From: Rossellomorea sp. y25
Lineage (GTDB): Bacteria; Bacillota; Bacilli; Bacillales; Bacillaceae_B
Reading direction: 5' to 3'
Assembly: GCF_038049935.1 (NCBI RefSeq)
Contig: NZ_CP145886.1
Coordinates: forward strand, 3,638,501-3,702,500
Length of the DNA: 64,000 bases
The position numbers were made by a program, and so were the translations under genes. This document shows, piece after piece, positions 7,614 to 16,055 of this stretch. The notes below the pieces were generated by a model that ran no database searches, was not told the origin of the DNA, and saw only the letters and a list, made by a program, of their open reading frames with translations. Positions within the stretch are counted from its first letter, which is position 1, and every line of letters begins with the position of its first letter.

Positions 7614-8609
7614 TTATAACAGTTCGTTTGCGATTAATTGGAATGATTTGAGTTTGTCCTGGAAGTCGTAAGTGATGCTGACGAGCATGATTTCATCTGT
7701 TCCGTACTGTTCACTGAGTGAATGTAGTTGTTCCTTCACTTTTTTAGGATTGCCCACGACCATCCGTTTACGATTTTCGCGGACTCTCATTTCTTCAAAT
7801 GGCGTGTACTGATAAGCTGCCGCTTTTTCAGGACTTGGTGTGCCGTTTGAACGCATGCCTTGTTCAATCATTAAGATCGCTAAGTCTATGCTGGATGCCA
7901 CTCTTTCTGCTTCTTCATCCGTTTCAGCACAGATGGCAAACACGGCCACGATGTTTTTGGGCTCCTTCAAGTATTCGGAAGGAACAAAGTTATTCCTGTA
8001 AGCCTGAGTATATTGAGGGCCGCCCTCCCCGTTTATAAACTGGGCAAAGGTATAAGGTAATCCCTTTTGTGCCGCCAGCATCGCACTGGATGGGCTTGAA
8101 CCGAGCATCCATACTTCCGGCATCGTTTCGATCATCGGCGCTGCCGTTAAGCCTTGGTACGGATGAGTATCTGGTAATGAATCGGTTAAATACCCAAGCA
8201 GATCATCGATTTGTTCTGGATAACGATTGACGTCCCTCGGCTTCCCGTCGTGCAGGGCCATCGTTGCCATCGGCATTCCGCCAGGTGCCCTTCCGAGTCC
8301 CAAATCAATCCGATTCGGATTCAACCCTTCAAGCAATCGGAAGTTCTCCGCTACTTTGTATGAAGAGTAATGAGGAAGCATGACCCCTCCGGAACCGACA
8401 CGGATCCTTGATGTATTCTGTGCAAGGTGAGCAATCAAGACCTCCGGTGATGAACCGGCAAGACCCGTTGAATCATGATGTTCTGATACCCAAAAACGTT
8501 CAAAACCCAACTTCTCGACATGCTGTGCTAATTGTACTGTATGATGTAAAGCCTCTTGAGGGCTCATTCCTTCTGAAATGGGTGACTGATCTAAAACACT
8601 TAGCTTCAA
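7614..8609 (-). CDS. LLM-class flavin-dependent oxidoreductase (luciferase-like)
   Basis: Bacterial luciferase-like flavin oxidoreductase of about 331 residues, a cytosolic TIM-barrel enzyme using FMNH2 or F420. Family signatures include SVLDQSPISEG, RFWVSEHH, SPEVLIAHLA and GVMLPHYSSYKVAE near the N-terminus, and LGLGRAPGG. It resembles the YceB/YvbT subgroup, whose substrates are unknown. Start choice: AAAGGAG abuts the ATG at 8618 with no spacing, while TTG at 8609 has nine bases, so TTG is preferred; the upstream start would add three residues. Confidence 0.88.
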   Translation of the reverse strand: MKLSVLDQSPISEGMSPQEALHHTVQLAQHVEKLGFERFWVSEHHDSTGLAGSSPEVLIAHLAQNTSRIRVGSGGVMLPHYSSYKVAENFRLLEGLNPNRIDLGLGRAPGGMPMATMALHDGKPRDVNRYPEQIDDLLGYLTDSLPDTHPYQGLTAAPMIETMPEVWMLGSSPSSAMLAAQKGLPYTFAQFINGEGGPQYTQAYRNNFVPSEYLKEPKNIVAVFAICAETDEEAERVASSIDLAILMIEQGMRSNGTPSPEKAAAYQYTPFEEMRVRENRKRMVVGNPKKVKEQLHSLSEQYGTDEIMLVSITYDFQDKLKSFQLIANELL

Positions 8610-8681
8610 AATGGACATCTCCTTTTATTGATGTGAGTATTATTATCAATTCCATAGTAAAAAATGTCCACTAACATGCTT

Positions 8682-8714
8682 AAAGGGTGACTGCCGAGGA
8701 GACAGTCACCCTTT
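8682..8714. terminator. Terminator after the InhA gene
   Basis: AAAGGGTGACTG, nine-base loop, CAGTCACCCTTT: a perfect 12-base stem directly downstream of the InhA stop codon. It is symmetrical enough to work both ways. Confidence 0.8.
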
Positions 8715-8726
8715 ATGTTTAATAAA

Positions 8727-11123
8727 TTATTTGTAAAGTAACACTTTTCCTACTGTACCATCAGCACTTTGTCCTGTAACTCGGAATTTCAATCCGTAGT
8801 TCGGTACGTTACGTCCGGCGTCTACCAACCCTTTATTGCTGTAATCCGCACTGTCGTTGAATAATGGATTTTGGGCAGTTTGGTTATCTTTCAAAGTGAT
8901 TCCAAGAGTGTTGCTATAATCCAGGAACATTTTTTCTGATTTGTTCAAACTGAATGCAGCGTCGTGTACTTGGTAGCGTGAAGAAGCCACCGCTCCATCG
9001 CTCCAGAAGTTCGTGCTTTGGTCTGCATCCACAACACCGACAAATCCATCTCCTGGATGAACGCCAGTCCAGTTTTCACTGAATTGCTTATCCACATACC
9101 ATACCACTAAACCATCGTCGAATTGCATTAAGCTCGCACCACGGCGGATGTTGGCAAGACCTTCATCTACACCGTTATGGCTGCGCCATTCCAGTAGGTA
9201 GTAATGCTCAGATCGTTTGATACCATCATTCTTATCGAAGCCGTCTAAAGTGAATTGAGGTTCTCCTTCAGCATCATCAAACAATACTTCTTTTCCATCC
9301 ACTACTACAGAAAGATCATCTGCGTAGAAGCCTGGATTTGAAACAGCAGCATCTGTTACATACTCAATGGCAACTTCAACTTCTTGACCAGCATAAGCTG
9401 AAAGGTCAAATGAAGCATCAATCCATCCGTTAGAAGAACCTGTAATTCCATTACCCAGATTAGAACCATGCGGATTAGTATTCGTCGTAATATCACTTGC
9501 CACCGGCTCACCGTTCACCGTTACATAAGCATAATCCCAGTCAGTTTCAATGTCATACCAAGCTTTGAAATTGAACTTTGCAGAAGTAGCATTTGTTAAA
9601 TCCACAGTAGTAGTTAAATTATTGTGTAAGTCATCTGCACTTCCAGAGAAGTATTCATTCTCACCGCTTGCCGGTTCATTGATGACCGTTTCTTTTTGTG
9701 GAAGGTTCACTTTCACTACATCGTTGTTTGTTCCTTTGGTGTTGGCTTCGTCAAGGAGTGCTTCGATTCCTTTACTAGAAACGTCCTCTAAATCAATTTC
9801 TGATCCAGTCAACCAGTTTCCTTCAGTACCTGCACTATCCACTACTGCAGAAGCCTGCAGCATTTCTTTCATATAAGGACTAAATCCTGTAGGTTTCGTT
9901 CCCGGGATATCTCCAGCCCAGCTTCCGCTTGACATGATGGACCAGTAGCTGACCGGTTCACCTGCGCCGGTATACTGAGTATCATATTCATCAGGAAGAC
10001 CTAAATCATGACCGAATTCATGGGCCATGACTCCGACAGCACCATCTTCAGGTTCGATCGTGTAGTCATAAGCAGCCATTTTCCCGCCCCAATAAGGGAC
10101 AGTTGCTTCAGTTCCTGGAAGAGCATGAACCCCGCCAAGATTCCAGCGATGAGACCAGATGGCATCAGATCCTAATTCTCCTCCGCCAGCTTCTTCACCT
10201 ACACCTGAGTGAATCACCATTAAGTGGTCAACCAGACCGTCTGGCTCAAGGTAATTTCCATCTCCGTCAAGGTCATAACGATCCCATTGGTCATAATCGG
10301 CAATGTTTACATCTGGATCTGCTGCCGCTGCCGCCAACGCTTCTTTTACAAGGCCACGTGCATTGACATCGCTATCATCTTCAGTAGGATAGTTTCCTCC
10401 GTATGCAGCCGCCGGTTGCTTTGCTGTATACCAACCAGCAACTTCCCCTTCAACAGAATAGCTTCCACCTGACTGCTGTTCATAGTATTGCTTCATGGAC
10501 ACATAGTTTTTCCCGTCTGGACCTGTCCAACCGCCTGTACCAAACAACATATCTTGATAGTGCTCACGGGAATAAGCATCTTCACCTTCGTAATACATAT
10601 CCGTTTCTTCAGGTTTCATTTCATTATGCTTTCTGTCAGGATAATCAACTAAAAGAACCAACACCTTATCCGTACGCATTTCACCGGCATACGCTTCTTC
10701 TTTCACAGACTCTGGTGAATTCTTCTTGGCTTGTCCTAATTTATTTCCTTTTCCATTCATCAAATCATTGTTTTTCATTTGTTCTTGAAGCTTCACTTTT
10801 TCAGAAGCTTCTTTTTCATGTAATTCTCCTGCTTCTTTTTCAGCAGAATCCGCTTTCGCTTTCAAGAACTTCTGCAGTGCTTTTTCAGCCTCAGCAGGTG
10901 TCGCATTTTGTTTGATTTTACCTTCTTTTTTCAACATTTCGATCAGGCGCTCGTCATTCGCAATACCTAAATCGAAAGGCCCTCCATGCTTATGTTCCTG
11001 TTTCACCGTCGGCTTGGCTAATACATTTTCCGGTACTGTGGTTGCAGCTGATGCCGGTACCGTGAACGCCCCGACACTGATAGCGGCAGCCATGGCCATT
11101 GACAATACTTTGCGTGTCTTCAA
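8727..11123 (-). CDS. inhA: Immune inhibitor A-type secreted metalloprotease (peptidase M6)
   Basis: Secreted zinc protease of about 798 residues. It begins with a Sec signal peptide (KTRKVLSMAMAAAISVGAFTVPASAA) and an approximately 130-residue pro-region rich in K and E. The M6 catalytic domain has the zinc motif HEFGHDLGLPDE (about 368-379), and a C-terminal beta-rich region includes FYADDLSVVVDG. In the B. cereus group InhA cleaves host antimicrobial peptides; here the role may simply be protein scavenging. The start is TTG at 11123, seven bases after GAGGGGG, because the ATG upstream at 11159 has no ribosome site. The family length (about 790-800) agrees. A symmetrical operator-like palindrome lies about 60 bases upstream. 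Confidence 0.95.
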   Translation of the reverse strand: MKTRKVLSMAMAAAISVGAFTVPASAATTVPENVLAKPTVKQEHKHGGPFDLGIANDERLIEMLKKEGKIKQNATPAEAEKALQKFLKAKADSAEKEAGELHEKEASEKVKLQEQMKNNDLMNGKGNKLGQAKKNSPESVKEEAYAGEMRTDKVLVLLVDYPDRKHNEMKPEETDMYYEGEDAYSREHYQDMLFGTGGWTGPDGKNYVSMKQYYEQQSGGSYSVEGEVAGWYTAKQPAAAYGGNYPTEDDSDVNARGLVKEALAAAAADPDVNIADYDQWDRYDLDGDGNYLEPDGLVDHLMVIHSGVGEEAGGGELGSDAIWSHRWNLGGVHALPGTEATVPYWGGKMAAYDYTIEPEDGAVGVMAHEFGHDLGLPDEYDTQYTGAGEPVSYWSIMSSGSWAGDIPGTKPTGFSPYMKEMLQASAVVDSAGTEGNWLTGSEIDLEDVSSKGIEALLDEANTKGTNNDVVKVNLPQKETVINEPASGENEYFSGSADDLHNNLTTTVDLTNATSAKFNFKAWYDIETDWDYAYVTVNGEPVASDITTNTNPHGSNLGNGITGSSNGWIDASFDLSAYAGQEVEVAIEYVTDAAVSNPGFYADDLSVVVDGKEVLFDDAEGEPQFTLDGFDKNDGIKRSEHYYLLEWRSHNGVDEGLANIRRGASLMQFDDGLVVWYVDKQFSENWTGVHPGDGFVGVVDADQSTNFWSDGAVASSRYQVHDAAFSLNKSEKMFLDYSNTLGITLKDNQTAQNPLFNDSADYSNKGLVDAGRNVPNYGLKFRVTGQSADGTVGKVLLYK

Positions 11124-11180
11124 AAAAAGTCCCCCTCTTTTTATGTAATAATTTCTCACTAATTTAAAATATACTCCACT

Positions 11181-11207
11181 ATTCTGAAAAGTAAATATTT
11201 TCAGAAT
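11181..11207. promoter_or_regulatory. Operator-like palindrome upstream of inhA
   Basis: ATTCTGAAAA, seven-base spacer, TTTTCAGAAT: a perfect ten-base inverted repeat 58-84 bases before the inhA start. Each arm partly matches the CodY consensus AATTTTCWGAAAATT (about 10-11 of 15 positions), so CodY control is possible. I see no other feature in the rest of the 270-base interval up to the palindromic repeat at 11394; it is A+T-rich. Confidence 0.4.
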
Positions 11208-11393
11208 ACATTGGTTATTTAGTATTACGAAATAAAATTTTTATAGATAAATAGTATGATATTCAACTGACAATACAGTAAGTAAATTGTCACAATCTCC
11301 AAAAAGCAACAATTACTTTATGTATAAATATGGTATTAAAGGTCGAAATTAGCATTCTCCACCAAACTAAAGTTGGATGAAATAGACAAAAAA

Positions 11394-11433
11394 AGGGACG
11401 GACCTTCGACACTCGTGTCGAAGGTCCGTCCCT
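11394..11433. repeat. Palindromic AGGGACGGACCT repeat/terminator, copy 2
   Basis: A perfect 19-base arm (AGGGACGGACCTTCGACAC), a two-base centre and its exact complement. It lies five bases beyond the ytpB stop codon, where it should terminate ytpB; on the minus strand it is followed by a T run (complement of the A run at 11388-11394). Confidence 0.8.
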
Positions 11434-11438
11434 CTTAT

Positions 11439-12512
11439 TCAGGATATTTTTTTACGGTTTCTCCATTTGCGGTAGATTTTGCCGTTGATGTAGAAGAATC
11501 TGGTGATCCAACCGGCTTGTCCGATGAATTCTTTGGAGAAGGATTGTACTTTTTCTTGTTTGTTTGCCTTGTCGTCTGACAGGTAAACGCCGATGAGTCC
11601 TTTGTTGATCAGGCGGTGAAAATGGGCATGGGGCAGTTCATGGGTGTGTTCGTCTGCTTTTTGAAGGAAATGCAGCAGCCGTTCCTTTAAATGCTCATCA
11701 TCCTCGTAATAGAAGCAGAAGTTCAAGTCTCCCCCCTCCTGGTCCTCATCCTGGTCGATGAAGTAATCAAGAAGAATATGCAGGCCCTGAATGTATGGAA
11801 AATATCCACGTTTGATTTTTTCTGTGTGCGACGGCTGAAAATCGCTCCGGCATGCGTATGAAACTAAACAGAAGATACCGAGTGTGGACCCGGAGCAGGC
11901 GGAAAACTCGTACCAATTCATTTCCGGAAGGTTCGAACGGTGAGTTTCAAACCAATTCTGCAGCCTTCCTACCCGTTCTTCTTTTTTTACATGTTTATGT
12001 ATCTGCAAGTCGCAGTAGTATTCACAAAGTTGTACAAGATCCTTTTTGATGCTGTCATAGTGTTGTAATGCTTCAAGAACGGACTGACAGGTAAGCACTA
12101 GATCCCTCAGATACCCCCCGTCATCCTGATCCGCCCTTAAAGAATAGTAATTGACAGGGACAGCGCCCACCGTCAGGGCGTCCTTCATGGATTGATGAAG
12201 GAGGGCAAAATCGTCGGGGTCCAGGGAAACGCTTCGATCACACAGATTATCCAAATAATCGCTTATCGTTTGATAGGCGACGATGAATCGAATCGTTTCT
12301 TCTTTTCTGTCCAGTGCCAGCAGGGAAAGAATCGATCCACCTTCACAGTGAAACGTTTTATGCTCTATACTGGCAAGGGCCTGGCTTCTCAATTCCTGAT
12401 TGGGGATCGCTTCTGCACGCCTCTTCCACTCATCTAACTCTTTATGAACAATCGGAAAAACATTTCGGTATACTCTTGTCATTAACGAAAAGGGATCACT
12501 TGGAATGGACAC
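11439..12512 (-). CDS. ytpB: Tetraprenyl-beta-curcumene synthase YtpB (DUF2600)
   Basis: Large terpene synthase of about 357 residues. In Bacillus, YtpB cyclises or dephosphorylates C35 prenyl diphosphate to tetraprenyl-beta-curcumene, a precursor of sesquarterpenes (recalled). Family features are visible: an aspartate-rich motif DYLDNLCDRS, the helical run QTISDYL, and IDQDEDQEGGDLNFCFYYEDDEH in the C-terminal half (split here by rule into IDQDEDQEGGD and FCFYYEDD). The start is GTG at 12512, five bases after GAGGTGG; an earlier GTG at 12521 lies inside that site. It follows ytpA by 14 bases in one operon. Confidence 0.92.
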   Translation of the reverse strand: MSIPSDPFSLMTRVYRNVFPIVHKELDEWKRRAEAIPNQELRSQALASIEHKTFHCEGGSILSLLALDRKEETIRFIVAYQTISDYLDNLCDRSVSLDPDDFALLHQSMKDALTVGAVPVNYYSLRADQDDGGYLRDLVLTCQSVLEALQHYDSIKKDLVQLCEYYCDLQIHKHVKKEERVGRLQNWFETHRSNLPEMNWYEFSACSGSTLGIFCLVSYACRSDFQPSHTEKIKRGYFPYIQGLHILLDYFIDQDEDQEGGDLNFCFYYEDDEHLKERLLHFLQKADEHTHELPHAHFHRLINKGLIGVYLSDDKANKQEKVQSFSKEFIGQAGWITRFFYINGKIYRKWRNRKKIS

Positions 12513-12526
12513 CTTTACCACCTCTT

Positions 12527-13330
12527 TTACAAAATGTATCCTAGCGCTTTCAAACGACTTTCAATGAAAATTTTGGAGTACTCAAATATATCTTCTCGTT
12601 CTGGTTCATTATAGATTTCATGATAGCACTTCGGCCATTCTTTGTAATGCATTTCAGATAAAGACAGTTCGTTGAACCATTTTTTCACTGCTTTTTTATC
12701 GACGATTTTGTCATCACCAGCCTGCAACACGAGCAGTGGAACGTCAGGCATTTTTTCCAGGTTTATAAAAGCCAGTTTGATCGCATGGGCGAGCTCCCTG
12801 TACCAGCGGACGGACACCTTGGTGATATAGAGTGAATCGTTGCTGTCAATTTCACGTACGTCTGCATTTCTTGTTGCCATATCGATCGTTAACCCGGATG
12901 GAAACTTCACCATGGGAGCGATCTTATTCAAACCGTGGGACAAGAGCTCGATCGGTTTTGAAGGGGTCGTGACCAAGCCTAAACAAGGTGAGGACAAGAT
13001 CACACCTGCCAGGTTCACATGGGATTCCTGAAGCATACGCACCGCAACAAGCCCCCCCATACTATGACCTATCATAAATACTGGTAATTCAAATTGATAT
13101 GCTGCCTGTACCCAATCTTTCACTTCCACTATATATTCATCAAAGGAATCAATATGTCCTCTTTTACTTCTTGAGGTCATACCCTGCCCCGGTAAATCCC
13201 CCATTATGACATGATAGCCTGCTGCACGCCACATTTCAATGAGCCAACCGTACCTGCCATGATGTTCCATTGCTCCATGAATGATGACGATGACTGCCTT
13301 TGCTTCTTGATCTGTTTCCCATTTCCACAT
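12527..13330 (-). CDS. ytpA: Alpha/beta-hydrolase YtpA (lysophospholipase-like)
   Basis: Alpha/beta-hydrolase of 267 residues, monoglyceride lipase/lysophospholipase group. The nucleophile elbow is GHSMGG (IGHSMGGLVAVRML), the acid lies in LQAGDDKIVD and the histidine in CYHEIYNEPER. In B. subtilis YtpA is linked to the phospholipid antibiotic bacilysocin (recalled). AAAGGAGGG precedes the ATG at 13330. First gene of the ytpAB operon, divergent from ytoA. Confidence 0.92.
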   Translation of the reverse strand: MWKWETDQEAKAVIVIIHGAMEHHGRYGWLIEMWRAAGYHVIMGDLPGQGMTSRSKRGHIDSFDEYIVEVKDWVQAAYQFELPVFMIGHSMGGLVAVRMLQESHVNLAGVILSSPCLGLVTTPSKPIELLSHGLNKIAPMVKFPSGLTIDMATRNADVREIDSNDSLYITKVSVRWYRELAHAIKLAFINLEKMPDVPLLVLQAGDDKIVDKKAVKKWFNELSLSEMHYKEWPKCYHEIYNEPEREDIFEYSKIFIESRLKALGYIL

Positions 13331-13415
13331 GGCAATCCCTCCTTTATAGTTCTCTAATTGATTGAATTCTGCTACCATTTATTATAGTAAATATTATTGA
13401 AAGGGGTAGTAAAAA

Positions 13416-13931
13416 ATGCTCTATCCGTATCATGATAAAAAACCAGTCATCTCTCACTCAGCTTACATTGCCGATTATGTGACCATCTCCGGGGATGTCG
13501 AGATCGGGGAAGAGTCCAGTATTTGGTTTAACACCGTCATCAGAGGGGATGTCGCTCCAACGAAAATCGGTAATAAAGTAAATATACAGGATAATTCCAT
13601 TCTCCATCAGAGTCCAAATAACCCTCTTATTCTTGAAGATGAAGTAACCGTCGGCCATGGAGTGATTCTACATAGCTGCAAAATTCGAAAGAAAGCGTTA
13701 ATCGGTATGGGATCCATTATTCTCGATAATGCTGAAATTGGTGAAGGAGCTTTTATTGGAGCAGGAAGCCTTGTTCCTCAAGGGAAAGTCATTCCTCCTA
13801 ATACGCTGGCATTCGGCAGGCCAGCAAAAGTAGTGAGAGAGCTAAACGAACATGATATTAGCGAAATGAAGCGCATTTCCAGAGAATACGCTGAAAAAGG
13901 ACAATATTATAAAAGCATCAAACCATTTTAA
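13416..13931 (+). CDS. ytoA: Gamma carbonic anhydrase-like hexapeptide protein YtoA
   Basis: Left-handed beta-helix protein of 171 residues with repeated hexapeptides (ISGDVEIGEESSIWFNTVIR, IGNKVNIQDNSILHQ). Metal-ligand histidines are visible in ILHQSPNN, VTVGHGVILHSC, as in gamma carbonic anhydrases. Such proteins from Bacillus often have weak or no measured carbonic anhydrase activity, so the reaction is uncertain. GAAAGGGG precedes the start. It is divergent from ytpA. Confidence 0.9.
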   Translation: MLYPYHDKKPVISHSAYIADYVTISGDVEIGEESSIWFNTVIRGDVAPTKIGNKVNIQDNSILHQSPNNPLILEDEVTVGHGVILHSCKIRKKALIGMGSIILDNAEIGEGAFIGAGSLVPQGKVIPPNTLAFGRPAKVVRELNEHDISEMKRISREYAEKGQYYKSIKPF

Positions 13932-14010
13932 CTTCTTATACTTGGGATACCCCATCCTTCATTAGATTACTCATGTAATATTTTCAGGTGTAACACGTGT
14001 GATTGTTTCC

Positions 14011-14070
14011 TCGAACAGGTTTTATCTGCCGTTTTAGAAATATATCTGCCAGTATCGGGATATGTCTGCC
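14011..14070. repeat. Three tandem 20-bp units ending in TCTGCC
   Basis: Units at 14011-14030, 14031-14050 and 14051-14070 each end in TNTCTGCC, with an exact 20-base period and a variable first half. They lie between the convergent ytoA and metK genes. No open frame or known element explains them. Similar 20-21 bp periodic arrays occur at 37118, 37291, 43896 and 59562. Confidence 0.55.
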
Positions 14071-14123
14071 ATGTGACACAAACTAATAAATTTCGCCGAA
14101 TCAATTAGAAATGCCACTCATCA

Positions 14124-14160
14124 AAAAGAGACCAACACCCATAAAGTGTTGGTCTCTTTG
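14124..14160. terminator. Bidirectional terminator between ytoA and metK
   Basis: AAAGAGACCAACAC, seven-base loop, GTGTTGGTCTCTTT. The stem is 14 bases and A/T tracts flank both ends; it lies nine bases after the metK stop codon. Confidence 0.85.
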
Positions 14161-14168
14161 ATCTTATC

Positions 14169-15371
14169 TTATTCGCCTAACGCTTCTGCTTTTAATGCTT
14201 CAGCTTTGTTTGTACGCTCCCAAGGAAGATCAATATCGTTACGGCCGAAGTGTCCGTAAGCAGCTGTTTGCTTGTAGATCGGACGACGAAGGTCCAGCAT
14301 TTTGATGATGCCAGCAGGACGAAGGTCAAAGTTGTTGCGGACAACATCAATCAATACGTCTTCTGATACTTTACCCGTTCCGAATGTGTCGATTGAAATA
14401 GATACCGGTTGAGCAACACCGATTGCATACGCTAATTGAACTTCACATTTTTCAGCTAAACCAGCTGCTACAATGTTCTTCGCTACGAAACGTGCTGCAT
14501 ATGCCGCTGAACGGTCCACTTTCGTTGCATCCTTACCAGAGAATGCACCGCCACCATGACGAGCATATCCGCCGTATGTGTCAACGATGATTTTACGTCC
14601 TGTTAAACCTGCATCACCTTGTGGTCCACCGATAACGAAACGACCTGTCGGGTTGATGAAATATTTTGTTTGCTCATCGATCAGTTCTTTCGGTACAACC
14701 GGATCGATGACATATTCCTTCAAGTTACGCTGGATTTGCTCAAGCGTTACTTCAGGGTGATGTTGAGTAGAGATAACGATCGTGTCGATTCGAACCGGCT
14801 TGTCGTTTTCATCATATTCAACTGTTACTTGCGTTTTTCCATCAGGACGTAAGTAAGGAAGAATTTCTTCTTTACGAACTTCCGTTAAGCGACGGGAAAT
14901 TTTGTGAGCAAGGGAAATAGGAAGAGGCATAAGCTCTTTCGTTTCATTACAAGCGAATCCAAACATTAACCCTTGGTCACCTGCTCCGATTGCATCGATC
15001 TCCTCATCCGTCATTTGTCCTTCACGGGCTTCAAGTGCCTGGTCTACCCCTTGAGCGATATCAGCAGATTGCTCATCGATGGATGTCAATACTGCACATG
15101 TTTCAGCGTCAAAGCCGTATTTCGCACGAGTGTAGCCAATTTCACGGATTGTTTCGCGAACGATTTTCGGAATATCGACATACGTACTAGTTGTAATTTC
15201 ACCTGCAACAAGTACAAGACCCGTTGTAACAGACGTTTCACATGCTACACGAGCATTAGGGTCATTGGTAAGAATTGCATCAAGAATTGAATCAGAAATT
15301 TGGTCACAAATTTTATCTGGATGTCCTTCGGTTACGGACTCAGATGTAAACAGACGACGTTTAGTTGACAT
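14169..15371 (-). CDS. metK: S-adenosylmethionine synthetase
   Basis: Cytosolic tetrameric enzyme of 400 residues making SAM from methionine and ATP. Signatures: [16 protein letters not shown] at the N-terminus, [12 protein letters not shown] (about 120-131), and [19 protein letters not shown] (about 265-283). The length is normal. AAGGAGG precedes the ATG at 15371; TTG immediately before it is not needed. It is preceded by a SAM-I riboswitch, so it is shut down by its own product. Confidence 0.99.
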   Translation of the reverse strand: MSTKRRLFTSESVTEGHPDKICDQISDSILDAILTNDPNARVACETSVTTGLVLVAGEITTSTYVDIPKIVRETIREIGYTRAKYGFDAETCAVLTSIDEQSADIAQGVDQALEAREGQMTDEEIDAIGAGDQGLMFGFACNETKELMPLPISLAHKISRRLTEVRKEEILPYLRPDGKTQVTVEYDENDKPVRIDTIVISTQHHPEVTLEQIQRNLKEYVIDPVVPKELIDEQTKYFINPTGRFVIGGPQGDAGLTGRKIIVDTYGGYARHGGGAFSGKDATKVDRSAAYAARFVAKNIVAAGLAEKCEVQLAYAIGVAQPVSISIDTFGTGKVSEDVLIDVVRNNFDLRPAGIIKMLDLRRPIYKQTAAYGHFGRNDIDLPWERTNKAEALKAEALGE

Positions 15372-15515
15372 CAAGGTTCCTCCTTAAGCTATTTGTTAGA
15401 CTTTGATCTAACAAAACATTAAACAGATACGGTACTCATTCCCTAAGTAGTATGAAGTAAACATGGTTTTTTTATAAAAAAATCATGAATTATGTGCATT
15501 TGATCCTCTATAAAC

Positions 15516-15726
15516 AGAAAAAACCCTTCCTCATGATTAAAGCAATAGAGGAAAGGTTTCAGATCATAGCCGCGCCTTTTCTCTCTTATCGTTCAAGGTT
15601 CATAGACCTTGCCTCAGTTTAGCACCTTCGCTTAATCGGATCGTTTCAAAGTATAAGATCCATTCACTATTTAGCAGGTTGCTGGGTTTCATAGGGTCTG
15701 CTCCCTCCACCAGCTCAGGATAAGAG
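15516..15726 (-). promoter_or_regulatory. SAM-I (S-box) riboswitch with terminator, metK leader
   Basis: The minus strand shows the S-box core: CTTATCCTGAGCTGGTGGAG, GACCCTATGAAACCCAGCAA, AAGGTGCTAA and the closing GAACGATAAGAG (aptamer about 15583-15726). The expression platform is an intrinsic terminator (AAACCTTTCCTC paired with GAGGAAGGGTTT, then T6) at 15516-15560. High SAM should stop transcription before metK. Confidence 0.97.
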
Positions 15727-15743
15727 TATCCGTTCAAGGAACA

Positions 15744-15772
15744 ATGATAACGTTTAGGACTAGAGGTGTCAA
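15744..15772 (-). promoter_or_regulatory. metK promoter (sigma-A)
   Basis: TTGACA and TATCAT separated by 17 bases, placed directly upstream of the S-box aptamer. The remaining bases up to the pckA promoter at 15973 are A+T-rich with no gene seen. Confidence 0.8.
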
Positions 15773-15972
15773 CTTTTTTTCGAGTGACAGGTTTAACCAA
15801 TCTTTTAGCCTCTTTTTATGACTTCAACCTATTTTTCTTCATTAAAATAACCTAATGGGGTAATGAGGCTAAACATTTAGATTTTTTCTTCATATATATA
15901 AGAAGAAACAAGCTGTATTTGGACGAAAAATGTGACAAAATGAAGACACATTATAAAATTAAATAAATAGTA

Positions 15973-16000
15973 TAGACTAATAGCTTGATTGTGTTATACT
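15973..16000 (+). promoter_or_regulatory. pckA promoter with CcpN-like site
   Basis: The -10 box TATACT (15995-16000) has a weak -35 (TAGACT) 16 bases upstream. TGTGTTATACT (15990-16000) fits the published CcpN consensus TRTGHYATAYW as I recall it and overlaps the -10. CcpN represses pckA in B. subtilis during glycolytic growth, so conserved gluconeogenic control is plausible. Confidence 0.5.
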
Positions 16001-16055
16001 ATTTTTGTGAAGTAAGCGATGCCATTAAATAAATTTATATAAAGGAAGGGTTCTA

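Noticed and set aside
10403..10915. 170-codon plus-strand frame inside inhA
   Set aside because: Antisense shadow of a well-supported protease gene with no ribosome site or recognisable protein.
15600..15800. 66-codon minus-strand frame upstream of metK
   Set aside because: It coincides with the SAM-I aptamer and promoter; no ribosome site.
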